DNA of 64,000 nt from assembly GCA_020137815.1 (NCBI GenBank), contig CM035361.1:3769167-3833166 (forward strand), in the 5' to 3' direction. The DNA comes from Hormiphora californensis (Eukaryota > Ctenophora > Tentaculata > Cydippida > Pleurobrachiidae). The position numbers and the translations under genes were made by a program. The notes beneath the pieces were generated by a model. It was not told the DNA's origin and did no database searches. It worked only from the letters and a program-made list of their open reading frames with translations. Within the stretch, counting starts at the first letter, position 1; every line of letters starts with the position of its first letter. Shown here piece by piece: positions 48,908 through 58,708 of the stretch.

Positions 48908-49647
48908 ACTGAACGGAATATAGTGATTAACACAGTGTGGCCGCGCGTTTGGTATCTCTGATCTGTACAGCACGCGTCTCGGTAATATACCAATTCTTGG
49001 TGTTCGGAAGAAATAGCGCTAATTAGCGGTGTTTAGTATAGGAGTCTGGTCTGCCGTCTGGTATTTGGGATAAGTATTAAGTATTTATCCAGGGCAGGTT
49101 TCATTGCTTCCAGGGTCATCTTATTCTTGACCGTTGCTGGTACTGAGTTGAACAGCCCTTAATAGCGGAGGAAGTGCAGGCTTTAGGACTGTAACTCACC
49201 TGGGCATGTAAATTAGATCTATAGAGGGTCAAAAATACATCACCCCGATATACCGGGCACCCCGATATACCGGGCAAAATGGCTTCCCTCGAGGATCCCG
49301 GTAAATCGGGGTGCGACTGCAGTAGTCCTAGAACTAGAAACTCGATATGATAACAGTCCTGTACCTCTTTTTTTAAGTGTGTCGCACCAGGCGTCCAGGC
49401 ACCTGATATGTCTTCAGAAACCAGCTAGAAGCTTTTATATATGTGTGTATGTGTGCAGTACGCCTTATTGTTCTTCTATGAAACTTCTATTTGAACAAAA
49501 CATTGTTCAACTGCTCTGATCCTATACATGTATACAGTGGTACAATTTCCAGAATGGGATAATTCGTTTCACTTCCCATGTGCCATATTCACCATTCTAA
49601 CATTTTTTTATTGATTTGATAATGGTGCGGAACACGTAAACTTTGGT
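48908..49647. repeat. Copy B, last segment, with LINE relic
   Basis: Nearly identical to 33364-34110. The LINE C-terminal relic (about 49033-49277, minus strand) carries a 2-base insertion relative to copy A. Confidence 0.9.
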
Positions 49648-49728
49648 AATCATTGACTAAGCAATCATCTGTCAGGAGATCAGTTGTCAGCTGAAAGTTG
49701 TCAGGCAGACCTTGCTAAAAGTGTTGCA

Positions 49729-50165
49729 GTGACATAGACACCTGGTGCGGGGGGTCGCACACAGGGGGGTCGCGCTTGGTGACATTGACACCTGGCGTGA
49801 CCCCCCGCACACAGGCGTCGGCTCCGTCCCAAAAAGGGTCGTTTCTTTCAATTAGGGATGTTGCACGCGATCCACTGGACCGATTTGCATCCGGAGCCGA
49901 CACCCGGCGCGACTCCCCGCACACCCGGGTGTCGGCTCCGCCCCAAAAAGGGTCGTTTCTTTCAAGGGATGTTGCACGCGATCCACTGGACCGATTTGCA
50001 TCCGGAGCCGACACCCGGCGCGACTCCCCGCACACCCGGGTGTCGGCTCCGCCCCAAAAAGGGTCGTTTCTTTCAAGGGATGTTGCACGCGATCCACTGG
50101 ACCGATTTGCATCCGGAGCCGACACCTAGCACACGTCATTGGCCTGACAGGGTGTCTATGTCACC
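49729..50165. repeat. GTGACATAGACACC-ended element with a 111-bp tandem repeat
   Basis: TGACATAGACACC is mirrored by GGTGTCTATGTCA. Between them lie about 2.7 units of 111-114 bp, each starting GTCGGCTCC and internally mirrored by GGAGCCGAC. The long frames here arise because 111 is divisible by three. Confidence 0.7.
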
Positions 50166-50522
50166 AACTGAAAGTGCAGGTCGCTCTGAGCCACAGTGGC
50201 TGTGGAGATTATACTTTACTACTACTTTATTACTATTACGAAACACTTATAGTGACACAATTATAGTGACACTATATAAAATCGTATTGGCGCCTACTCA
50301 GTGATGTATACTGCAGGAAATTTGGTGAGATTGTGCCTTGCAAAGTGTGTTTTAGAAGCTTAATAAGCGTCATACTAGTATATTGGGATTATGAAATCAC
50401 CAAATTGATTGTTGAGTAAATATACAGGGGTAATAGTACTTTTATTATTTATCTTATATTTTGTTACATGGTGACAATGATCATATGACTGCAGAGTTGC
50501 ACTGAAATGACGTATTTGATGT

Positions 50523-50525
<3 letters not shown>
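50166..50525. other. No gene seen
   Basis: AT-rich sequence without exon signals. Confidence 0.4.

Positions 50526-50610
<85 letters not shown>
50526..50610. repeat. (CT)n microsatellite
   Basis: About 85 bp of pure CT. Confidence 0.95.
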
Positions 50611-50611
<1 letters not shown>

Positions 50612-50744
50612 ATGAACTTCAATTTATTTCACTTCACGAGGGCCCCATTGCGATATCATTAAAACTTGTAGAGGTTATCCTCCCCACACAAGCAACGGTT
50701 CCACAGTACATTGTTCTATTGAACGTCTTCATGAAGTGTTCTGG

Positions 50745-50820
50745 ATTGGTAACATAGACACCTGGCGCGACCCCCGCACACATGTATGCGGGGGTCGCGC
50801 CAGGTGTCTATGTTACCAAT
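50745..50820. repeat. 76-bp palindrome related to the 49.7-kb element
   Basis: ATTGGTAACATAGACACC is mirrored exactly at the other end, with GCGCGACCCCCGCACA inside. It looks like a minimal version of the element at 49729-50165. Confidence 0.75.
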
Positions 50821-51129
50821 GTTTTGGAGTGTTCTGCACTGGAGCCCCAACATATGTTCTTGTAATGTCTCCCTAGAACATTCCAAGAAGTTCATTAATC
50901 TTGTTCCAGGCAATTATGATGTCGTTCATCACAGCTCGGCGAGAGAGAGAGTGTGAGAAAGAGTTCGTCTCATTAAACTTGAATAACCATTGTAGATGTA
51001 TATCTTTTTGCTGTACTTGCTATCAATTTCACCTTCTTTTAGTAGAGCTATATCGGAAGGGGTGAAATTGGAACAATGCTTTCTTTTTCTTCATGTCGTC
51101 TGCAGCGGCGAAAACTAAAAAACTGATTG

Positions 51130-51550
51130 GATCTTGCAGGATTTGATCGGGTACCGGACAGAAACTCGAACGGACGATAACTCGAACTCGAACTCGAAAA
51201 TTTCGGACTATAACTCACTTTTGAAAATGTCGAATTTAGGTGAGTTACAGTCCGGATCAGGTGACTTTCTGTCCGCCCCACTGTTTAGCACTATTTACGG
51301 TGAGTTAGAGTCCGGGCGGACACTAACTCACCTGTTCGAGTTGTGGGGGCCAAGGTGAGTTTCTGTCCGCTAAAAATGTCGAAATTCGACTTTTTGTCCG
51401 CCCTCTAAACTCACAAATTCGGACTACAACTCACTTTCGGTAGACAGGGGGAACAAGAGTGACAGGGAAAAGGCGGGAAAATATGTGAGTTTTTGTCCGC
51501 TTAAATAGCGAATTTCGATTTTCTGTCCGGACTAGAACTCACTTCATGTA
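51130..51550. repeat. Cluster of GTGAGTTnnnGTCCG motifs in both orientations
   Basis: At least eight copies of GTGAGTT-N3-GTCCG or its inverse occur (for example 51240, 51300, 51354, 51485; inverted at 51206, 51318, 51420, 51526). Another lies at about 52514. They are separated by TCGAA-rich spacers. Confidence 0.7.
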
Positions 51551-51589
51551 CAGAGAGAAAAGGCGGGAAGACATGGCGGCGTCGTTGGC

Positions 51590-52786
51590 AGAGAGAGAGA
51601 GGCAAAGTTGTAGAGAGATCCTGACAGAGAGAGAGAGAGGGGAGAAAGGGCGGGCTAGTTCAGTTCTCGTTGTTCACTCATACATTGGTTGAGCTCTGCT
51701 TCTCTTTGTCTCTCTAGCTCCCATCTAATCATGGATCTCAGATCTCTCATCCAATGAGTCATCGTTCATCACCTGCAGTGGTCTATATCTCCTCTCCAAT
51801 CTGTTCCCAACCAGCCTAGCTGCAGACTGCAGCTGCTCTCCTACTCAGTGACTCACCTATCCTTCAGTCTTCACTCGACAATCTATCACACCATTCAAAG
51901 AGAAAGAGAGAGGAAGAGAGATGGAGAGACAAAGAGAGAGGAAGAGATGGAGAGACAAAGAGAGCTGTTCATCACTTGCAGTGGTTTTCTCCTCTCCCAA
52001 AATTTTCCCAAACCCGCCAAGTACCCATTTTTCCCCCGCAATCATCACGCAGAATAAAAGTTTTTGGGGCCTTTCCTTATGAAAAACCTACCCCCCTATG
52101 CAAACGATCAAGACTTCTTCTACGATCCCCGGGCTACAATGGACTCCATCAGTTTGGACTCCTCGTTACCTTCCCGTGAAGGATTTTTTATTTTATAGGG
52201 GTTTGAAAAGCAGCAGGGAAGGGAAAAGAGGGGAAAGAAAAAGAGAGAAGGGGGGAAGGGGAGAAGGAGAGAGAGAGAGAGAGAAAAAGAAGAGAGAGGA
52301 AAAGGGGTAGGATGGGAAAGGGGGGGGAAGGGGGATTTGAAAAAGGGGGGGATGGGTTTACGTGTATTTCAACCACACAATTGTTTTTCTGTAATAAGGG
52401 AAACTGCCAAAAAAAAAAAAAATTTGTTTGAAAAATTTTTTTTTGGCCGGACGAAACTCACTGCCATGGGAAAAGAAAATTTTACCAAATTTCGAATTTT
52501 TGTAGTTTTAGAAGTGAGTTTCTGTCCGCCAACTCGAAAAAAATTGAGTTTTTCGCTACCCCACCCAGGCTTTTCCCCGGGCCCGCGACCCCTTGGGGCA
52601 CTGTCGCGGCCGATAGGGTTGGGTCAAAATTTCAGTGCGTGGGTTTTGGGGGGATCGTGATTTCACGGCAAATAGTGAGCCCCGCTAAAAATCAGTATTT
52701 TGCAACGCCGCGGGGGTTTTTTTCAAAAAACGCATTTTCAAAATTTTTAAAAATTTCGCCCGGGGAACTTTTTGCGATTTTTTTGG
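51590..52786. other. GA-rich and low-quality sequence up to the gap
   Basis: GA tracts (51595-51655, 51896-51965, 52225-52310) pass into homopolymer-rich noise next to the gap. No gene is supported. Confidence 0.6.
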
Positions 52787-52886
52787 NNNNNNNNNNNNNN
52801 NNNNNNNNNNNNNNNNNNNNNNNNNNNNNNNNNNNNNNNNNNNNNNNNNNNNNNNNNNNNNNNNNNNNNNNNNNNNNNNNNNNNNN
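52787..52886. other. Assembly gap (100 N)
   Basis: Exactly 100 N. Confidence 1.
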
Positions 52887-54060
52887 GAAAAAAGTTGGTT
52901 TTTAAATTTTCAAAATGTTGGTTTTCCTTTTATTTAATAATACCAGGGTTAGACATTTAGCGGCCCCCGATTTAGGGGGGAAAAACCCCCTTGCCCTTTT
53001 CCCCCGAGCTCCCCGTTTCCCGGGGAAAACCCAGTGCTGTATACCTCTACCCCCTGTTATGATTCCAAATTAATTTCAACGCATACACAACTTTTGTGTC
53101 ACAAACTGATTGATCTGATTCCACTACGACTTACGAGACATTTAAGGCCTGATCGTTTTGGGATTTAGTTATTTACTTTTTTTTCTACCAAAAGGGGTGT
53201 GCTGCAAGGAAAAAATTGCTCAAGCGTTACTGCTCAACAGCAGATCCGGACCCCGTTTTACGGGACACCCTCGGTCCCTCGGGGGAAAGGTTCTTGTCGA
53301 CAATTGTCCACTAAATGGGGGGGTGTCCACTAAATCGGGGTAAAATAAGGAAATTTTCCAAAGGGGGGGGAAAAAAAAATCCTGCCCTAAATGGGGGTCC
53401 ACAAAATCGGGGGCCCTAAAAATGGGGGGTCCGACTTTTTTACATTGGTCATTTTTTTATTTTTTAAAATTTTCCAAAAGCGCAAAATTTTTGCAAAAAA
53501 AAAAAAGAAAAAATTTTTTAGAAAAGTATCCTTCGTTTTTTGACCTCATATTCGTTAATATAAGATTAATATGTGATCATATGATTAGCTGTGTATAACT
53601 TTCAAGGGTTATCAAACCCTTTTGTTCCCAATCGTTTAAAGCAACTATCTCTCACAACTCAAAACCATACTCACAAATTTTGATCTACTAAAACCATATC
53701 TGAATTTCTTCCCCCATAGGGAAGGGAAAGAAAAACCCAAAAAAAAAGGGGGCCCCGCGGCAAAAGGGAAAATTTCGCCCCCCCCCGCCCCCTCTTAACC
53801 CCCTTCCCCAGCCCCTTTTAAAGCCCCCGGGCCCGCCACTTCTCCCTTTTTATCTCTCTCTCTTCTCTCCTCCTTTCTCTCTCTCTCCTTTCCCAAATTT
53901 GGTTTTTGGGAGGGCGGGCGAACCAGCTGCTCATAAAATTTCAAATTTTTATATAGTCTCGACTATAATGGTTTTGAGGGTGAGAAGAGAGAGAGAAAAG
54001 ATCTTTCTTTTTTTTTAAAAAAAAACCCGCCCTTTTCCGGGGGTTTTTTTTCAAGGAATT
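52887..54060. other. Low-quality sequence after the gap
   Basis: Homopolymer-rich noise with some cleaner stretches (about 53040-53150 and 53560-53715). The CCGATTTACCGGG-like words near 53270-53340 recall 33710-33780. No gene is supported. Confidence 0.6.
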
Positions 54061-54671
54061 ATTTTTGGACCAATTTGCATGCTAAGCAAGTGTGTAAGGG
54101 TGTAGGTTTTAAAACAGTGCACGCTAAGTCAAAATAGCACAAAAGTTATAACTTTTGGAATTTGACCCAAAAAATTATATTCAAATCCAACAAGAGTGTG
54201 CTGAAAAATAATACGAGAGGGGGAAAGAGTTGAAAAGTTGTATTTTGGTTTGCGCTTTTGATTTCGAAAATAATTTGCAGCTGCTGCACTGTGGAGCTAT
54301 GATCTTTCCAGCTGCACCTTGTTCTAGTTAATTGTCATTTGTTCTTTATAAAGATCTATATAAAGATCTTAGTCGAGTTGCAGCTGTTTATATTTCCTTT
54401 GATGTTAGAATTACTAGGAGCGGATCATGCATGCACTATTAAAATTAGTTGTAACGGTAGTAAGAAAAAACTCATTGTGTACATATAACCTGATCCCTGT
54501 TTTAGTATGATCTTCGATCGGAGCTCTAGTGCTTCTTAGTAAACATGTGCTAGTTGTTAATCCCACATATATTCCTCCACCTTCGTGAATATTTTTATTA
54601 TTTTTTGCCTGGTCCCAGCTGGGCGTATATTATGCCTCGACCTAGGTCCTAGTTGAATGCAATGCATACTA
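54061..54671. other. No gene seen
   Basis: AT-rich sequence of normal quality upstream of the receptor gene. Confidence 0.4.
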
Positions 54672-54885
54672 TGGGGAAAAAGTCGTTCCTGAACCTCAGG
54701 TTCAGGTTACGGCTAGTTAGTAGTTATTACCTGAGACCCGAGGTCGTAGGTCTCTTCTCGGCTATTTTTTTGCAAATTTACCTGAAAAATCAGGGAATAG
54801 CCGAGTAGAACCCTGAAGCCTCAGGTCTCAGGGCTAAATATCCGTGATCACGGCCTAGACCTTAGGCTCAGGAACGACTTTTTTT
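54672..54885. mobile_element. MITE of the GTCGT(T/G)CCTGAACC family
   Basis: GGGGAAAAAGTCGTTCCTGA is mirrored by CTCAGGAACGACTTTTTTT. Inner inverted blocks TCTCGGCTATT / AATAGCCGAG and CCTGAGACC / GGTCTCAGG are present. It ends 38 bp before the receptor start codon. Confidence 0.6.
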
Positions 54886-54923
54886 GAAAAATATTTCAAA
54901 AGTTTTTCAAAAATTCTTGTTTA

Positions 54924-56117
54924 ATGCATTCTAACCCAGCTAATTCCTCCCTATCAGACACTAGCTACAGCAGCATGGCATCGCCCCTGGACAACTCCTC
55001 AGACCTACCGACCAACCAACCGGAAATGAGCCCCTCCTCATTCTCAATTACGACCTATAATAAGCCTACAACTGAGGAGGGGATACGGAACTCTCTCTGG
55101 GAATCAGATCTCTATGTCCCTGGCTTCCTAACCCTCCTCTCTACAACTCCAGCAGTCATAGTTTACATTGTGGTTATCATTGGAGCAAGGAGGGTCTTGG
55201 TCAAGAACTTTCTACCCTTCTCTACCGCCCTGATTGAACTCCTTCACGGTGGTCTCGTTGGGATACCAGCAGCATTCCAACTGTTAGGTGTTACAACAGG
55301 AAGATGTGATAGTGGAGTCATGTACTACAACCAAGCCCCTTCCTATTTCCTCAACACCTACCTCTTCTACCTCCGACTTCTCCTTGCTGCCGGTCTGAGC
55401 GTTGAGAAGCTACTCCGTCAATACCTAGTGTTCAGTGCTGATATTGTACTGACAAGGAGACGGAAGGTGATGTTAGCACTAGTTACCGCTCTCGTGGTGT
55501 TCCTTCTTCGGACACTGCCTGACATTGTAAAGTTGGAGTTATCCAATGTGGCAGGGGTTACTGCGAGCAATGCCTTGGTGTGCGGGATGTATTTTAGGGA
55601 TGGGGTTAATCATTGGAGGAATGAATCTTGTAGAATCCCCTTCACATGTATGGTGGTTGAATACACAACACACACAGATACACAGAGGTTTGATATCTTC
55701 ACAACCATCTTCCTGACCGTGTCCTCCTGGGTGGTTATCGTCGGGACTGAGCTGATTGCAATAGGTCTGGTGATCCGGCAACAGAGTTCTGTCAGAGCGA
55801 TGATCAAGCATCAGCCTGCACAGATTGAGACGAGGAGGAGGAGAATGGTATCACGAGCCAAGTATCTGGTTATCAATCTTCTTGTTATCACGGTGTCCTG
55901 CCTGCCTTATAGTATTGTTAGTCTGATAAGATACGTGAATATGTGGAAGAAGTACGAGCATGAAACTAGCGAGCAGTTAATCCTGTTCACTGCAGTGAGC
56001 ACGTTCCTCTCCATTCTACCAGGGCCGTGGATCAATTTGTTGAGGGTAGCCAAGATAAGGTACGCTCTGAGGCGGAGTCTCAACACCTCATTCCACTCCG
56101 GCCGTAACACACAATGA
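54924..56117 (+). CDS. Rhodopsin-like seven-transmembrane receptor, single exon
   Basis: Probable G-protein-coupled receptor of 397 aa in the plasma membrane. A Ser/Thr/Asn-rich N-terminus (about 60 residues, with NSS and NES glycosylation sequons in exposed regions) is followed by seven hydrophobic segments: about 66-87, 97-122, 138-165, 180-203, 260-286, 311-336 and 352-374. Cys128 before helix 3 could pair with an ECL2 cysteine (220, 236 or 242). Helix 6 has CLPYS, the class A CxP motif. The DRY motif is replaced by LRQY near 164-167, and NPxxY by a PxxxN-type GPWIN near 367-371. The tail is short. No ligand can be assigned. It has no introns, unlike its neighbours. It starts at the first ATG of the frame. 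Confidence 0.75.
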   Translation: MHSNPANSSLSDTSYSSMASPLDNSSDLPTNQPEMSPSSFSITTYNKPTTEEGIRNSLWESDLYVPGFLTLLSTTPAVIVYIVVIIGARRVLVKNFLPFSTALIELLHGGLVGIPAAFQLLGVTTGRCDSGVMYYNQAPSYFLNTYLFYLRLLLAAGLSVEKLLRQYLVFSADIVLTRRRKVMLALVTALVVFLLRTLPDIVKLELSNVAGVTASNALVCGMYFRDGVNHWRNESCRIPFTCMVVEYTTHTDTQRFDIFTTIFLTVSSWVVIVGTELIAIGLVIRQQSSVRAMIKHQPAQIETRRRRMVSRAKYLVINLLVITVSCLPYSIVSLIRYVNMWKKYEHETSEQLILFTAVSTFLSILPGPWINLLRVAKIRYALRRSLNTSFHSGRNTQ

Positions 56118-57028
56118 ACTGCATGCATGAGGAATCGGTAACAATGTGGTATACTGTATACTGTGTAGCTCACAATACACAATTATAAACAATGTGGTAT
56201 ACTGTGTAGCTCACAATACACAATGAAGCATACACCGCATGCGGGATGATCATGAGGTCCAGTGTCGAGATGTGACCACGTAACGTCGCCATATGATAGG
56301 GAACTAAAAACAATTCCTGGTCCTGGACAATTCTTATTGAGTTTAGCACAGTATCATTAATTCATGCGAGGACCATGTGTCAGAAAAAACTACAAATGAT
56401 ATTTTGAACTCGAATCTCAAAGCTGGAGGATAGAGGTTGAACCAATTGAATCAAAACTGGACAAAAGTGCAATTTCTTTTTTCTTTTTAATCTTTAAAAT
56501 GTTTTTCTTCGTGTTTTAATCAATTTAATTTCTTGTAGTTGTAAAAAGCTCGTTATCAATTGTTGCTGCACTATAAATCACCATTACAGTATGAGAACAC
56601 TGTTAGTTAACATTGTTGACACGTCTTTCAGTGATAACACTGTTAGTTAACATTGTTAACACGTCTTTCAGTATCATATAAAAATAATCTGGGCCGGCAA
56701 GAACGTGAATCTGCACCTGGTTGACGAGGGTCAACACATTTAGTGTCGGTTATTGTGGGTCGTAACTATGGGGGCACAAACCCTGCTTGGGCCGTAATTG
56801 GGATGCCCTTACCTACGTCCTACTACTTTGGGATGCCCGTTCCTACGTCCTACTACTTTGGCGGCTATTGACCCTGTCCGGTTGTCTAGACTGTGTAAAG
56901 GGAGGGTTAGAACATAACAAGATCCTGTCTGGTTGTCTATAATCGTGGCTCGTATGGTTTGTCTGTGACGCATGTCTGTTTGTCTGTCTACCTAGTGTCT
57001 GGTTGCCTAGCCTGTGACGCATGTCTGT
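56118..57028. other. Downstream region of the receptor; no gene seen
   Basis: Short repeats AATGTGGTATACTGT (56144 and 56191), AACACTGTTAGTTAACATTG (twice near 56596-56660) and GGGATGCCC...CCTACGTCCTACTACTTTG (twice near 56800-56860). Confidence 0.5.
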
Positions 57029-57958
57029 GTGACTCATGTCTGTCCAGCATGTCTGGTTGTCTGCCTAGTGTCCCAAGCTATGTCTGCCCAGCATGTCTGG
57101 TTGTCTGCCTTGTGTCCCAAGCTATGTCTGATTAGCATGTCTGGTTGTCTGCCTTGTGTCCCAAGCTATGTCTGCCCAGCATGTCTGGTTGTCTGCCTTG
57201 TGTCCCAAGCTATGTCTGCCCAGCATGTCTGGTTGTCTGCCTTGTGTCCCAAGCTATGTCTGCCCAGCATGTCTGGTTGTCTGCCTTGTGTCCCAAGCTA
57301 TGTCTGCCTAGCATGTCTGGTTGTCTGCCTTGTGTCCCAAGCTATGTCTGCCCAGCATGTCTGGTTGTCTGCCTTGTGTCCCAAGCTATGTCTGCCCAGC
57401 ATGTCTGGTTGTCTGCCTTGTGTCCCAAGCTATGTCTGCCCAGCATGTCTGGTTGTCTGCCTTGTGTCCCAAGCTATGTCTGCCCAGCATGTCTGGTTGT
57501 CTGCCTTGTGTCCCAAGCTATGTCTGCCCAGCATGTCTGGTTGTCTGCCTTGTGTCCCAAGCTATGTCTGCCCAGCATGTCTGGTTGTCTGCCTTGTGTC
57601 CCAAGCTATGTCTGCCCAGCATGTCTGGTTGTCTGCCTTGTGTCCCAAGCTATGTCTGCCCAGCATGTCTGGTTGTCTGCCTTGTGTCCCAAGCTATGTC
57701 TGCCCAGCATGTCTGGTTGTCTGCCTTGTGTCCCAAGCTATGTCTGCCCAGCATGTCTGGTTGTCTGCCTTGTGTCCCAAGCTATGTCTGCCCAGCATGT
57801 CTGGTTGTCTGCCTTGTGTCCCAAGCTATGTCTGCCCAGCATGTCTGGTTGTCTGCCTTGTGTCCCAAGCTATGTCTGCCTAGCATGTCTGGTTGTCTGC
57901 CTTGTGTCCCAAGCTATGTCTGCCCAGCATGTCTGGTTGTCTGCCTAGTGTCTGCCAG
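57029..57958. repeat. 44-bp minisatellite
   Basis: About twenty near-identical units of GTCTGCCCAGCATGTCTGGT followed by TGTCTGCCTTGTGTCCCAAG and CTAT. All three forward frames stay open because the unit has no stop in any frame, which explains the long overlapping frames. Confidence 0.95.
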
Positions 57959-58396
57959 CCTAATATGTCTGTTTGTGACACATCGTGTCTGCCTAGTGTG
58001 TCTGGCTGTGTAATATATCTGCGCTGAAGACTTTCACATGTTTCTTCTACTCGCCAACCCCCCCCCTCTCTCTTTGCTGCATCCACCTCTATCACGTTGT
58101 GTCTACATCCCTCTTTTTTCCTAGACACACTGTGTAGACAGAGCTTTATGTTGATGTTCGTTGCATAGTTACCATGGTTACCATAGCTGATGCCTAGTAC
58201 CAAATAACAGCTCTTGTTAAGATACATTACACGTGGGCCTAATTAACCCGGGGGCTGATTGTTTATGGGGGCTGCACTGCTGTTATAATATGGGTAGCGG
58301 TAAATATATAACACCCGGGTCAAAGGATCTCGCTCAGCTCACACATTTTTACCATTGGAGTAGAGAGAGAGATAGACGGAGAAAGAGTGAGAGAGA

Positions 58397-58465
<69 letters not shown>

Positions 58466-58650
58466 ACCGTGAAGGGAGACAGAATCATTCGCATAATGGC
58501 TAGTTTTTTGTAGCTTGAACAAAATGCTCTATCCCATGCCTGCAGCTATACACTTCAGCTTCTGTCTTAAAACTAAATGGTTCCACTTCAATGAATATGT
58601 TCTCGCTGCATTTGACCGTTCATTTAGATGTGTCTGAGTGTCTCTAATTA
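57959..58650. other. Upstream region of the CH gene with a GA microsatellite
   Basis: GA-rich repeat at about 58360-58465. CCATGGTTACCATAG at about 58170. No gene seen. Confidence 0.5.
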
Positions 58651-58708
58651 TTGCTCATGACTTTCTCAAATTATAGGGGCAGCAGTGCAGCTAGGTCCTA
58701 CAACGAGG

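Noticed and set aside
49715-50304. Repeat-containing frames of 95-148 codons
   Set aside because: They arise from the 111-bp tandem unit inside a palindromic element; comparable frames are open on both strands.
57014-58013. Three overlapping frames of 230-289 codons
   Set aside because: They are the three frames of the stop-free 44-bp repeat, with no splice or domain support.
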